Shown: piece after piece, positions 54,103 through 63,027 of the stretch
Layout: each line of letters opens with the position of its first letter
How positions within the stretch are numbered: position 1 is the first letter of the stretch
Assembly: GCA_905221545.1 (NCBI GenBank)
Contig: CAJNDO010000011.1
Coordinates: 1 to 64,000 of the forward strand
Length of the DNA: 64,000 bases
Reading direction: 5' to 3'
DNA from: a bacterium
GTDB lineage: Bacteria > Bacillota > Bacilli > Lactobacillales > Streptococcaceae
Notes under the pieces: generated by a model
Seen by the model: only the letters and a program-made list of their open reading frames with translations
Databases searched by the model: none
What the model was told of the DNA's origin: nothing
Position numbers and translations under genes: made by a program

Positions 54103-55281
54103 TTATTTTACCACAAGAACTTTATAATATTCATACTTATTTGGCTGTGTAATCTTAATTTTTTGACCATAGAAACCATCGATTTCTTTGTCAAAATAAT
54201 CTGAAAATCCTGATGGCAAGCGTTTCATCTTAAGAACCTCACCAGATTGGTCCGCATATACAAGTAAGTGATGGAGGGTTGTAGCCATACCATCATCAAT
54301 CAGTACAAAGTAACCTGTTTTGAGCTTACCTTGTCCATTATCTAAATAGTATAGTTTATTGTTATTGATTGTGAAGTTATCAAATCGAAGTCGTACACCT
54401 GGGTCTTCTAGATAAAGATCATTGCCAACTTTTTTGATTTCTGATCTAGTTGTCATCTCTGGAAGTGGTAATACTCTACGACCATCTGCTCCAAAGTAAT
54501 ATCGACCTGGTAGATTTTGGAAATTACGAATGACAGCTTTAGGATCAATTTCTTGTCCTTCTTCTTTATTATCTACTAAAGCTAAGGTTGTATTTGCAAC
54601 CTCATCCCCATATTTGTCGGAAAGCTTCTTGAACTCAGGTTTGATATACCAAGTGTTTTTATCCACGATAACATCAGTAAAGTTATTTCCGTCAAATTTT
54701 GCTGTAATCAGATATTCATTTCCATCGCCTAAACGAACAATGTCACCATTTTTATAAGGGCTATTTTGTAAAGTGAACATATGGCCATCCTTGCTGAGAA
54801 TATAGCCTGTCCCATCACTAGAATTTACAACTCTATCAGAGGCCATTGCACCTGATTGTTCAAAATAATACCAATTACCATCTATGAACACCCAACCTGT
54901 CATCATAGAACCACTAAAATGAAGATAGTACCAAGTAGCTCCTTCTTTGTACCAACCTGTACGCATGGCGCCACTATCTGCTAGGGAGTACCATGTGCTA
55001 CCTTCCTTGTACCATCCAGTACGCATAGCCCCGCTATCTGCTAGTGAATACCATGTATTGCCGTCTTTGAGCCAGCCTGTCTGCATTTTACCAGAACCAT
55101 CGAAGTGATACCAAGAGCCAGCATTTTGCACCCATTTATTTTTAGCTAGGCTGCCATCTTGAGAAAGATTCCAGTCAGACCCATTTTTAACCCAAGTATC
55201 TGCAGCTTGTGCTTGCTTGATTGACAAAAGCAGACCAGCACCTGCAAGCAAACCAAGTGTGAGTAGTTTAAATTTTTTCAT
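54103..55281 (-). CDS. Choline-binding protein with unknown C-terminal domain, copy 1
   Basis: 392 residues from the second of two close ATGs (55281, MKKFKLLTLGLLAGAGLL), which fits the AGGAGG spacing best. Signal peptide to AQA (about 27), six choline-binding repeats (about 30-160; SWYHFDGSGKMQTGW) that anchor it to teichoic acid, and a domain of about 200 residues (KNTWYIKPEFKKLSDKYGDE; FQNLPGRYYFGADGRRV; EIKKVGNDLYLEDPG) shared with copy 2. I do not recognise the domain. It flanks the Rgg-like gene. Confidence 0.8.
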   Translation of the reverse strand: MKKFKLLTLGLLAGAGLLLSIKQAQAADTWVKNGSDWNLSQDGSLAKNKWVQNAGSWYHFDGSGKMQTGWLKDGNTWYSLADSGAMRTGWYKEGSTWYSLADSGAMRTGWYKEGATWYYLHFSGSMMTGWVFIDGNWYYFEQSGAMASDRVVNSSDGTGYILSKDGHMFTLQNSPYKNGDIVRLGDGNEYLITAKFDGNNFTDVIVDKNTWYIKPEFKKLSDKYGDEVANTTLALVDNKEEGQEIDPKAVIRNFQNLPGRYYFGADGRRVLPLPEMTTRSEIKKVGNDLYLEDPGVRLRFDNFTINNNKLYYLDNGQGKLKTGYFVLIDDGMATTLHHLLVYADQSGEVLKMKRLPSGFSDYFDKEIDGFYGQKIKITQPNKYEYYKVLVVK

Positions 55282-55395
55282 AGCCATTTCCTCCTTTATT
55301 GAATAGTTATAAAAAGATATTTTTCCATCATAAACATTCTACATAACTCCTAATAATCCTTAAGAGTCAACCAACACCTTCTTTCTATCATCATT

Positions 55396-55424
55396 GCCCA
55401 CCCCACACCTTTATGATATACTAA
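55396..55424 (+). promoter_or_regulatory. Promoter of the Rgg-like regulator
   Basis: -35 TTGCCC (55396-55401), 17-base spacer, extended -10 TGATATACT (-10 at 55419-55424). It lies about 55 bases before the ATG. The choline-binding gene diverges from the same 200-base gap and its own promoter has a poor -35, which fits activator control. Confidence 0.6.
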
Positions 55425-55478
55425 ATATAAATATTTTCTTAAAACTTCTACTTTTGGAACATTTTTGGAGGCAAAAAT

Positions 55479-56348
55479 ATGCGGTGGGATATTGGTTCAG
55501 TTTATAAATACATTCGTAAGTCAAAAGGGATTACACAAAATGAGGTCTGTGGTGACTACATTACTCATTCTAACTTATCAAAGTTTGAAAATAATCATTC
55601 TACTCCTAGGTATGATACTATGGAATTACTTTTGAGGCAAATTGATATGAGTTTCGATGAATTTCATTATATTTGTCAACATTACCAAATGGATTCTCGT
55701 AAGAAATTATTTTCAGAATATTATCAGGTCATTTCTTCGCCTAATCTAGAAGAAATGAAGACACTGCTATCAAAATGTCAAATTTATCTAGATGAAGTAC
55801 AGAATGATATCCCAATAGAGCATGCTGTGAAAGAACTAACCATTTTTATAGAAGTGATTGAAAATCAGTTTTCCGATAAAGCCCAAGCCTTGGCTGAAGA
55901 GTTATGGAAAGAATTGGAAAAAAGAGATCAGTGGTTCCTCTCGGATTTACGGTTGTTAGTGATGATCATTTTCCATTTCCCTATTGATTCACTAGAAATG
56001 CTACGTCAAAGGCTTGTAAAATCCTTAAATAAATACACAGATTATCGTCCAATTCAAAGTATTCATTACTCCATTCTAGCCAATATGACACGAATGTACC
56101 TTGAAGCAGGGAAGAAAGATGACTGTCTATGCTTAATTCAAGAATGTCTTGATTTAGCAAAAACATTGAAACGATACGATTTATTAGGTGTAGCTCAAGT
56201 ACGTCTGGGAATCGTTAATGAAGATCATGCTATGATTAATAAAGGATTATCCTTACTCGAATCAACAGATGAAAGTCGATTACTAGAAGAAATGAAAAGA
56301 GAAATTAGTGATTATTATCAAGCAGATTTTTTTGAAACAGAGGGCTAA
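55479..56348 (+). CDS. Rgg-like transcriptional regulator
   Basis: 289 residues. XRE helix-turn-helix at about 8-60 (VYKYIRKSKGITQNEVCGDY, SNLSKFENNHSTPRYDTMEL), then a helical TPR-like region to the end, as in Rgg/PlcR proteins that bind short internalised peptides. TGGAGG lies 8 bases before the ATG. It is the only plus-strand gene in the island and stands between two paralogous choline-binding genes, its likely targets. I see no convincing SHP-type pheromone gene beside it. Confidence 0.8.
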   Translation: MRWDIGSVYKYIRKSKGITQNEVCGDYITHSNLSKFENNHSTPRYDTMELLLRQIDMSFDEFHYICQHYQMDSRKKLFSEYYQVISSPNLEEMKTLLSKCQIYLDEVQNDIPIEHAVKELTIFIEVIENQFSDKAQALAEELWKELEKRDQWFLSDLRLLVMIIFHFPIDSLEMLRQRLVKSLNKYTDYRPIQSIHYSILANMTRMYLEAGKKDDCLCLIQECLDLAKTLKRYDLLGVAQVRLGIVNEDHAMINKGLSLLESTDESRLLEEMKREISDYYQADFFETEG

Positions 56349-56435
56349 TAGTAACTATTACTTTATGAATAAAAGCGAACATGACTTCCTAGTAAACAAA
56401 GCTGTTCGCTTTTTCGTTTTACTCTGTCTGATAGT

Positions 56436-57557
56436 TTATTTCACAACAGAAACATTTCCTGTCTTACTATCGATTTTAACAGTTTGACCGTAGAAACCGT
56501 CAATTTCTTTATTAAGATAATCTGAAATTCCTGTTGGCAATCGTTTCATTTTAAGAATTTCACCAGATTGGTCTGCATAAACAAGAATATGATAGTGATG
56601 ATAGCTTGGTCTATCATCAATCAATGCAAAATAACCTGTTTTGAGTTTGCCATTATCACCATCTAAATAGTATAGTTTATTATTATTGATTGTGAAGCTG
56701 GTAGCTCCAAGACGAAGTCGTGCACCTGGATTTTCTAGATAGACATCATTTCCAACTTTTTTAATCTCTGAATAGGTGGTCATTTCTGGTAAATTTGTTA
56801 CGCGACGACCATCTGCCCCAAAGTAATACCTGTTTGGTAAGTTTTGGAAATTTTTCACGACAGCTTTAGGATTAATTTCTTGTCCTTCTTCCGTATTATC
56901 TACTAAAGCTAACATCGTATTGGAAACTTTATCTCCATATTTATCAGAAAACTTCTTAAATTCAGGTTTTATGTACCAAGCATTTTTTTCAACAATGACT
57001 CCATCTTTTCCATGAATAAGATGATAATCATACCCATCAGACAAAGTAACAATATTTGTGATAATTGTATCATCCGCTTGAGATTGTTCAACCTGACTTG
57101 GGAGTTTGGTTAACATATAACCATCCTTACCAATGACATAACTTTCCCCATCGCTTGCTGGAACAGCTCTATCTGCGACCATAGCACCTGATTTTTCAAA
57201 GTAAGACCATTGACCATTTGCAGCCGCCCATCCTGTTGCCATAGCGCCACTGTCTTTGAGGTAATACCATGTAGACCCTTCTTTGTACCAACCTGTGCGC
57301 ATAGCACCACTATCTGCTAGTGAATACCAGGTGTTACCTTCCTTGTACCAGCCTGTCTGCATTTTACCAGAACCGTCAAAATGGTACCAAGAGCCAGCAT
57401 TTTGCACCCATTTGTTTTTAGCGAGGTTGCCATCTTGAGAAAGATTCCAGTCAGCGCCATTTTTAACCCAAGTATCTGCAGCCTGTGCTTGGTTGATAGA
57501 CAAAAGTAGACCAGCACCTGCAAGTAAACCAAGAGTGAGAAGTTTAGATTTTTTCAT
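56436..57557 (-). CDS. Choline-binding protein with unknown C-terminal domain, copy 2
   Basis: 373 residues from ATG 57557 (MKKSKLLTLGLLAGAGLLLS). Same layout as copy 1: signal peptide, five choline-binding repeats, and the domain with AWYIKPEFKKFSDKYGDKV, NLPNRYYFGADGRRV and EIKKVGNDVYLENPGARLR. One repeat fewer and a different central linker. Signal and first repeats are nearly identical in the two genes, so this is a duplication. Its start overlaps the stop of a 40-codon ORF in the leader (ATGA). Confidence 0.8.
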   Translation of the reverse strand: MKKSKLLTLGLLAGAGLLLSINQAQAADTWVKNGADWNLSQDGNLAKNKWVQNAGSWYHFDGSGKMQTGWYKEGNTWYSLADSGAMRTGWYKEGSTWYYLKDSGAMATGWAAANGQWSYFEKSGAMVADRAVPASDGESYVIGKDGYMLTKLPSQVEQSQADDTIITNIVTLSDGYDYHLIHGKDGVIVEKNAWYIKPEFKKFSDKYGDKVSNTMLALVDNTEEGQEINPKAVVKNFQNLPNRYYFGADGRRVTNLPEMTTYSEIKKVGNDVYLENPGARLRLGATSFTINNNKLYYLDGDNGKLKTGYFALIDDRPSYHHYHILVYADQSGEILKMKRLPTGISDYLNKEIDGFYGQTVKIDSKTGNVSVVK

Positions 57558-57676
57558 AGCCATTTCCTCCTAGAATAGATAAATCCAAAGCAAGAAAATC
57601 CAATAGAAACGAAGTCAAAAGAGATACCAGGTTCATAAACCTGAACAACAAGACCTCCTAACATTTCCACGAACAT
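57554..57676 (-). CDS. Possible 40-residue leader peptide coupled to choline-binding protein 2
   Basis: ATG 57676 opens MFVEMLGGLVVQVYEPGISF, then DFVSIGFSCFGFIYSRRKWL and a TGA that overlaps the ATG of the choline-binding gene. The C-terminal half is hydrophobic with a basic end. It has no good Shine-Dalgarno. The leader also holds the palindrome CAGGTTTATGAACCTG inside this ORF. It could be a regulatory uORF, or chance. Confidence 0.35.
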   Translation of the reverse strand: MFVEMLGGLVVQVYEPGISFDFVSIGFSCFGFIYSRRKWL

Positions 57677-57754
57677 AAGATAGAGACTAGTTTATCAAAA
57701 GTACATAGCCATCACCTTCTCCCAACTATAAAATAAATCCTTTTTTATATCTAC

Positions 57755-57783
57755 ATTATAGTCCTGGAAAAAAGGAAAGTCAA
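57755..57783 (-). promoter_or_regulatory. Promoter of choline-binding protein gene 2
   Basis: Minus strand -35 TTGACT (57778-57783), 17-base spacer, -10 TATAAT (57755-57760): near-consensus. It predicts a leader of about 185 bases. The rest of the gap up to 58007 shows no gene. Confidence 0.75.
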
Positions 57784-58007
57784 TTAAAATTGTGATTATA
57801 TTAACATTTATACTCTAACGAAAATCAATCTATCTCTTCTTTTGATCTTCATTTCTTATCTCCTTTTGGAGATTGATTTTTCTGATTTCATTATATCCCT
57901 TATTTGTCCCCATATCTCTTCTGTCCCTAGAAAGACTAAATCTGTTCCTAAACGGTCACTTGAACCAAAGAAAAATTCCAAAGCAAATGCCTTGGAACTT
58001 CTTATCT

Positions 58008-58241
58008 TTAATTTGCTTGAATGATTTTAACCACATCTCCTACGCTCTGCAGTTGATCAATTTCCTCGTCACTGATTTCGATACTAAATTCATCTTCCAG
58101 TGTCAAGATAAACTCCATCAAGTCAACTGAGTCAGCATCCAAATCGTCTTTCAGACTCGAGGATTCTGTCACGACAAAGTCCTCTCCCTGTCGCTCTTGG
58201 ATAATAGTCACAATACGGTCAAAAATTTCTTTTTCTGTCAT
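58008..58241 (-). CDS. acpP: Acyl carrier protein
   Basis: 77 residues, acidic, with the phosphopantetheine Ser in DDLDADSVDLMEFI (Ser about 38). It carries acyl chains. This is the copy next to plsX rather than the one in the fab cluster, so it may serve phospholipid synthesis. 5 bases after plsX. Confidence 0.92.
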   Translation of the reverse strand: MTEKEIFDRIVTIIQERQGEDFVVTESSSLKDDLDADSVDLMEFILTLEDEFSIEISDEEIDQLQSVGDVVKIIQAN

Positions 58242-58246
58242 CTCTG

Positions 58247-59239
58247 TTATTCTCCTGAAAATTCACGCGCAGTCTGGGCAACTACGTCTGTTTCTAGCAT
58301 GGTACGAATCTGGCGAATCGTACTATACACAGCCTTAGCATCGCTTGAGCCATGAGTCTTGACAACCGGTGCCTTGACACCAAACAAGACCGCTCCACCA
58401 ACATCTGAATAGTTGAGCTGTTTTTTCAAACCTCTGAGGCTATCCTTGAGAAGAAGGGCGCCTAGTTTCGCTCGAAGACCACCACCTGTAATAGCTGTCT
58501 TGAGCAAGCCCATGATTCCCATAGCTGTCCCTTCAATGGACTTGAGCACAGCGTTTCCCGTGAAACCATCTGCCACGACAACATCCGCAACGCCATTCAT
58601 CAAATCACGCGCTTCCACGTTTCCGATAAAGTTCAAACTTTCATCAGCTACTAGTAATTCATAAGTCTCCTTGCGAAGCGGGTCACCCTTGCTACTCTCT
58701 GTTCCGTTGTTGAGCAAACCAACACGTGGTTGCGCAATGCCACGGACATTTTTGGCATAGAAGGAACCGAGGACAGCGTATTGATGGAGGTGCTGAGCTG
58801 TATTTTCCGCATTGGCACCGAGATCCAGCATATCAAAACCCTTCCCATCTACAGTCGGCAAGGTCGACATAAGCCCAGGACGGTCTATGTTCTTGATACG
58901 ACCCACGATGAAAAATCCTGCTGCCAACAAAGCACCTGTATTCCCAGCTGAGAGGACAGCGTCTGCTTCACCCTCTTTGACAGCCTTGGCCGCCAATACC
59001 ATACTGGCATTTTTCTTCTTCCGAATAGCTCTCGTAGGTTCATCGTCTGAATCAATCTTTTCATCCGTATGGATAATGCTGACGCGCTCTGTCGCTGTCA
59101 GATATTGCTTGATTTTAGCTTCATCTCCGTAAAGTTGAACCTCAATATCTGAAAAGTCAGCTAGAGCTTGATTGACACCCTCAACGATGGCTTGGGGTGC
59201 GTAATCGCCCCCCATAGCATCTACTGCGATTTTTTTCAT
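58247..59239 (-). CDS. plsX: Phosphate acyltransferase PlsX
   Basis: 330 residues. [32 protein letters not shown] and [17 protein letters not shown] are the PlsX hallmarks. It makes acyl-phosphate from acyl-ACP for PlsY, the start of phospholipid synthesis. Overlaps recO by 4 bases; acpP follows. Confidence 0.95.
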   Translation of the reverse strand: MKKIAVDAMGGDYAPQAIVEGVNQALADFSDIEVQLYGDEAKIKQYLTATERVSIIHTDEKIDSDDEPTRAIRKKKNASMVLAAKAVKEGEADAVLSAGNTGALLAAGFFIVGRIKNIDRPGLMSTLPTVDGKGFDMLDLGANAENTAQHLHQYAVLGSFYAKNVRGIAQPRVGLLNNGTESSKGDPLRKETYELLVADESLNFIGNVEARDLMNGVADVVVADGFTGNAVLKSIEGTAMGIMGLLKTAITGGGLRAKLGALLLKDSLRGLKKQLNYSDVGGAVLFGVKAPVVKTHGSSDAKAVYSTIRQIRTMLETDVVAQTAREFSGE

Positions 59240-60006
59240 TTGTCTTCCTCTTTTAGTAATTGTCCCCAGTCTGCTAGGGAATCAATAAATTTCTTTGATT
59301 TTAGGTGAATCCCCACGTACTCTTCATAGAGCTGATCCATAAATTGTCGTAGCTCTTGCTTGATTTCAGGCTTGAGCGAAATAGTCTCCAAGGTCTCAAA
59401 ATCAATGGCTTGAAATTGATTAAGCAGATAAGGGATGTTGGGATTGAGATGGCAACGTCTCTCATCCTCATGATAATGCTCTGGGCAAAGACAGGCTCCA
59501 TATTTGAAAGAAAAGTCAAAAGCCTGAGCAACTCGATGACAAAAGACACACTCATTAAAATTGAGACTGATTCCAAATCGGGTCAAGATTTGGATTTCAA
59601 AAATATTGGTCAAAACCTGATAATCCAAACCAGCTTCCATCAACTCCAAAGTCTTTTGCAAAAAAGCAAACAAGGGAGCATCCTTCTGATTGTCCTGCAA
59701 ACTCGCATCTGCAAGAGCTGCTACGTAGGTCGCATAGGCCATGACAAAGAGATCGCTATTAATCTTAGGAAAGGTCATCACCTCATGATAGTCCTCGATG
59801 TAGCTGAGCCCGTCATCATTGATTCGCAAGAGAAATCGTGCCAGCACCAAGGGTTGGATAACAGGAGCTAGCTTAGACTGACCAGCGTGTTTAACGAAAA
59901 ACATCCGTTTGCCAGCCTGCTCTGTAAAAATCTTGACTAACTTGTCATCCTCACGAAAATTACGATTGTAGAGCACCAAGCCTTGACTCGTGATAGACTG
60001 AATCAT
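59236..60006 (-). CDS. recO: DNA repair protein RecO
   Basis: 256 residues. OB fold at the N-terminus ([22 protein letters not shown]) and a helical part with a Cys-rich zinc site (CVFCHR...CLCPEHYH, residues about 150-180). It loads RecA on SSB-coated DNA with RecR. Overlaps araT and plsX by 4 bases each. Confidence 0.94.
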   Translation of the reverse strand: MIQSITSQGLVLYNRNFREDDKLVKIFTEQAGKRMFFVKHAGQSKLAPVIQPLVLARFLLRINDDGLSYIEDYHEVMTFPKINSDLFVMAYATYVAALADASLQDNQKDAPLFAFLQKTLELMEAGLDYQVLTNIFEIQILTRFGISLNFNECVFCHRVAQAFDFSFKYGACLCPEHYHEDERRCHLNPNIPYLLNQFQAIDFETLETISLKPEIKQELRQFMDQLYEEYVGIHLKSKKFIDSLADWGQLLKEEDK

Positions 60007-61172
60007 GCTTCTCTCATGTACTCCTCAAGTCGTTTCATGGCTTCTTTGATAGTCTCCATGCTAGCTGCATAAGACAGGCGAACATAGCCTTCCCCATAAC
60101 GCCCAAAGGCAGCGCCAGGGATAAAGGCAACAGCCTTCTTCTGAGCAAAATCCTTCAGAAAGGCAAAAGAATCTTGATTGTAGCCTGCTGGAATCTTAGC
60201 AAAGATATAAAAGGCACCGTCTGGTTTGATAATCTCAAAACCAAGAGCAGTCATTTTCTCGATGATATAGTCCCGACGCTGGATGTATTCCTTCTTCATA
60301 GGCTCCGCATCGTTTTTACCAGCTGTCAAAGCTTCCACCGCAGCATGTTGCGCCATGGTATTTGCGGCAGTGACCAAGTACTGGTGACTCTTAATCAACT
60401 GAGCTGTAAAGGCTGCAGGAGCGAAAATCAGACCCAAACGCCAACCTGTCATAGCGTGCGATTTCGACAAACCATTGATAATAATAGCCTGATCTCTCAA
60501 CATAGTTCCCAAAGATACATGGGCTTGCCCTGTGTAGGTCAATTCTGAATAAACCTCATCACAGACCACGAAAATCTCATACTTGCGTAAAACAGCTGCC
60601 AAGGCTTCCAACTGCTCCCGACTATAGGTAATTCCTGTCGGATTGGCTGGATAGTTGAGAATAACCGCTTTGAGCTTGTCCCCTTGCTCCAAAATGGCCT
60701 TTTCCAACATCTCAGGAGTCAAGACAAAACCATTTTCAGTCGTGTCAATCTCGACAACCTCTGCCCCAACTAGATTGACAATCGGTTCATAGCCTGGATA
60801 GGCAGGAGCTGGCAAGAGCACCTTATCTCCCTCTTCCAAAATAGCCGTCAAAGTAGCAGATAAAGCCTCTGTCGCCCCAATTGTAACCAAGATTTCATTT
60901 TCAGGAGCATAGTCCAGTTGGTACTTTTCCTTAACAAAGTCACTGGCTGCCTGACGTAAAGTCAGCAGACCACTCATCCCTGTATAGTAGGATTGGTTCT
61001 GGTCAATCGCTCGCTTAGCCGCCTCCTTGACATGATCTGGCGTTGTAAAATCAGGTTCCCCCAAGGTCAAACGCAAGACCCCAGGAATCTCCGAAATAGC
61101 CTGGTCAAACTGACGAATCAACGAAACTTGAATCTTATCTAACTGTTTATTAAAGCGCTTAGTTAAATCCAT
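60003..61172 (-). CDS. araT: Aromatic amino acid aminotransferase
   Basis: 389 residues. Class I PLP aminotransferase: [31 protein letters not shown] and the PLP Lys in [16 protein letters not shown] (about 230). Pneumococcal AraT is at this place next to recO. Substrates (Tyr, Phe, Trp keto acids) are inferred from that match. Confidence 0.88.
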   Translation of the reverse strand: MDLTKRFNKQLDKIQVSLIRQFDQAISEIPGVLRLTLGEPDFTTPDHVKEAAKRAIDQNQSYYTGMSGLLTLRQAASDFVKEKYQLDYAPENEILVTIGATEALSATLTAILEEGDKVLLPAPAYPGYEPIVNLVGAEVVEIDTTENGFVLTPEMLEKAILEQGDKLKAVILNYPANPTGITYSREQLEALAAVLRKYEIFVVCDEVYSELTYTGQAHVSLGTMLRDQAIIINGLSKSHAMTGWRLGLIFAPAAFTAQLIKSHQYLVTAANTMAQHAAVEALTAGKNDAEPMKKEYIQRRDYIIEKMTALGFEIIKPDGAFYIFAKIPAGYNQDSFAFLKDFAQKKAVAFIPGAAFGRYGEGYVRLSYAASMETIKEAMKRLEEYMREA

Positions 61173-61320
61173 AGATACCTCCTACTGTCAAAACGTATCT
61201 CTATTATACTACAAAAGCCCCCCGACCGCAAAAATACATTATAGAATAGCTTTCCACTTTCTATTTTACTTTTCTTCTTTACAGGTCTATAATGGTAACA
61301 GATTCTATTTGGAGGTTTTT

Positions 61321-62331
61321 ATGTCATTTCTATCAAAAAATGGAGCAGGTATATTGGCCTGCCTTCTGATTTCAATCGTATCTTGGTACTTAGGAGGATT
61401 CTTCCCTGTTATTGGCGCGCCTGTCTTTGCAATTTTCATAGGCATGCTTCTCCATCCCTTTCTCTCGTCTTATAAACCACTGGATGCTGGATTGACCTTT
61501 AGTTCTAAGAAACTGCTCCAGTATGCCGTTATCTTGCTTGGTTTTGGTCTCAATATCTCGCAAGTCTTCGCAGTTGGGCAATCTTCACTCCCTGTCATCC
61601 TGTCCACCATTTCAATAGCCTTGATTGTTGCCTACCTCTTCCAGCGCTTCTTTGCACTGGATACAAAACTGTCTACCTTGATTGGAGTAGGTTCTTCTAT
61701 CTGTGGGGGCTCTGCCATTGCGGCAACAGCGCCTGTTATTCACGCCAAGGAAAAGGAAGTCGCCCAAGCCATCTCTGTTATCTTTTTCTTCAATGTCTTA
61801 GCTGCGCTCATCTTTCCAACTCTAGGAACCTGGCTTCATCTATCCAATGACGGCTTTGCCCTCTTTGCAGGAACTGCAGTCAACGATACTTCCTCTGTAA
61901 CCGCCACAGCCAGCGCTTGGGACAGTCTCTACCAGACCAATACCCTCGAATCCGCAACCATTGTCAAACTCACACGAACCCTAGCTATCATCCCCATCAC
62001 TCTCTTTCTCTCCTACTGGCAAAGTCGCCAACAAGAAAATAAGCAAGGCCTGCAACTGAAAAAAGTCTTCCCACTTTTTATCCTTTACTTTATCCTTGCA
62101 TCTCTCCTAACTACCATCCTGACCTCTCTAGGTGTGTCCAGTAGCTTCTTTACTCCTCTCAAACAACTCTCCAAATTCCTCATTATCATGGCCATGAGTG
62201 CTATCGGTCTCAAAACAAATCTGGTCGCTATGGTCAAATCTAGCGGAAAATCCATTGTCCTCGGAGCCATCTGCTGGATTGCCATCATCCTCACCAGTCT
62301 CGGGATGCAGACTCTTATCGGTATTTTCTAA
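61321..62331 (+). CDS. UPF0324 (YeiH-type) membrane protein
   Basis: 336 residues from ATG 61321 ([15 protein letters not shown]), with GGAGG 6 bases upstream. About ten membrane segments and the family motifs [36 protein letters not shown] and [14 protein letters not shown]. Proposed sulfate or anion exporters in some species; function here unknown. Its stop codon is the TAA at the edge of a BOX element. Confidence 0.88.
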   Translation: MSFLSKNGAGILACLLISIVSWYLGGFFPVIGAPVFAIFIGMLLHPFLSSYKPLDAGLTFSSKKLLQYAVILLGFGLNISQVFAVGQSSLPVILSTISIALIVAYLFQRFFALDTKLSTLIGVGSSICGGSAIAATAPVIHAKEKEVAQAISVIFFFNVLAALIFPTLGTWLHLSNDGFALFAGTAVNDTSSVTATASAWDSLYQTNTLESATIVKLTRTLAIIPITLFLSYWQSRQQENKQGLQLKKVFPLFILYFILASLLTTILTSLGVSSSFFTPLKQLSKFLIIMAMSAIGLKTNLVAMVKSSGKSIVLGAICWIAIILTSLGMQTLIGIF

Positions 62332-62473
62332 TACTCTTCGAAAATCTCTTCAAACCACGTCAACGTCGCCTTGCCGTATAGATAGAACTGACTTCATCAG
62401 TTCTATCTGCAACCTCAAAACAGTGTTTTGAGCAACCTGCGGCTAGTTTGCTCTTTGATTTTCATTGAGTATA
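62329..62473 (+). repeat. BOX element whose edge supplies a stop codon
   Basis: TAATACTCTTCGAAAATCTC, then ACGTCGCCTTGCCGTA (boxA), boxB with GACTTCATCAGTTCTATCTG and CAAAACAGTGTTTTGAG, and boxC ending TTTTCATTGAGTATA. The TAA at 62329-62331 ends the UPF0324 gene. Confidence 0.92.
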
Positions 62474-62506
62474 ACACAAAAGGTAGCCCATCAGCTACCT
62501 TTTTCT
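62474..62506 (-). terminator. Terminator of the CoA-binding protein gene
   Basis: Minus strand AAAGGTAGCTGATGGGCTACCTTTT hairpin directly after the stop codon. Confidence 0.75.
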
Positions 62507-62943
62507 TATTCTTCCTCAATCAAGCGAGTATGTTCTCTCTTGATGCAGCGATTCATCACGATGTCATCACATCCACCAGCACGCAAGATTTCTTCTGCCT
62601 CTAGACTTTCAAGCCCTAGCTGTGCCCAAAAAATCTTAGCATCAGCTTTGAGAAAATCACGCGCCTCATCTGGCAGAAACTCACTGCGACGGTAAACATT
62701 GACAATATCTACAGGAAAAGGAATCTCAGCGAGGCTGGCATAAGCCTTTTCACCCAAGATTTCGCCACCTGCCACCTTGGGATTGACAGGGATAATTTTA
62801 TAACCCCGAGCCTGCATTTCCTTGGTCACTCGATTGCTCGTTGTTTCCTCACGGTCAGACAAGCCCACCACAGCAAGGGTTTTACTCGTTGCTAGATACT
62901 GACGAATCACGCCATCACTTGGATTGATAAATTCTTGACTCAT
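62506..62943 (-). CDS. CoA-binding domain protein (YccU-like)
   Basis: 145 residues. Rossmann-type CoA-binding fold: TLAVVGLSDREETTSNRV, YKIIPVNPKVAGGEILG, IDIVNVYRRSEFLP-type VDIVNVYRRSEF and FWAQLGLESLEAEEIL. It is the single-domain family related to succinyl-CoA synthetase alpha. Cellular role unknown. Monocistronic, next to polA. Confidence 0.88.
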   Translation of the reverse strand: MSQEFINPSDGVIRQYLATSKTLAVVGLSDREETTSNRVTKEMQARGYKIIPVNPKVAGGEILGEKAYASLAEIPFPVDIVNVYRRSEFLPDEARDFLKADAKIFWAQLGLESLEAEEILRAGGCDDIVMNRCIKREHTRLIEEE

Positions 62944-63000
62944 AGAAATCCTCCTTTTTCATCAGTATAGCACAATTTGAAAAGGCTTGCAGAATTCTAC

Positions 63001-63027
63001 TACAAAAAAGGAGGACTAGCCCCCTTT
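63001..63027 (-). terminator. Terminator of polA
   Basis: Minus strand AAAGGGGGCTAGTCCTCCTTTTTT: GGGGG/CCTCC-type stem with a T-run, just after the polA stop. Confidence 0.65.

Noticed and set aside
55288..55478. SHP-type pheromone gene beside the Rgg-like regulator
   Set aside because: Only a 13-codon ORF (MFMMEKYLFITIQ) is present and it lacks the basic start and hydrophobic core of SHP precursors.
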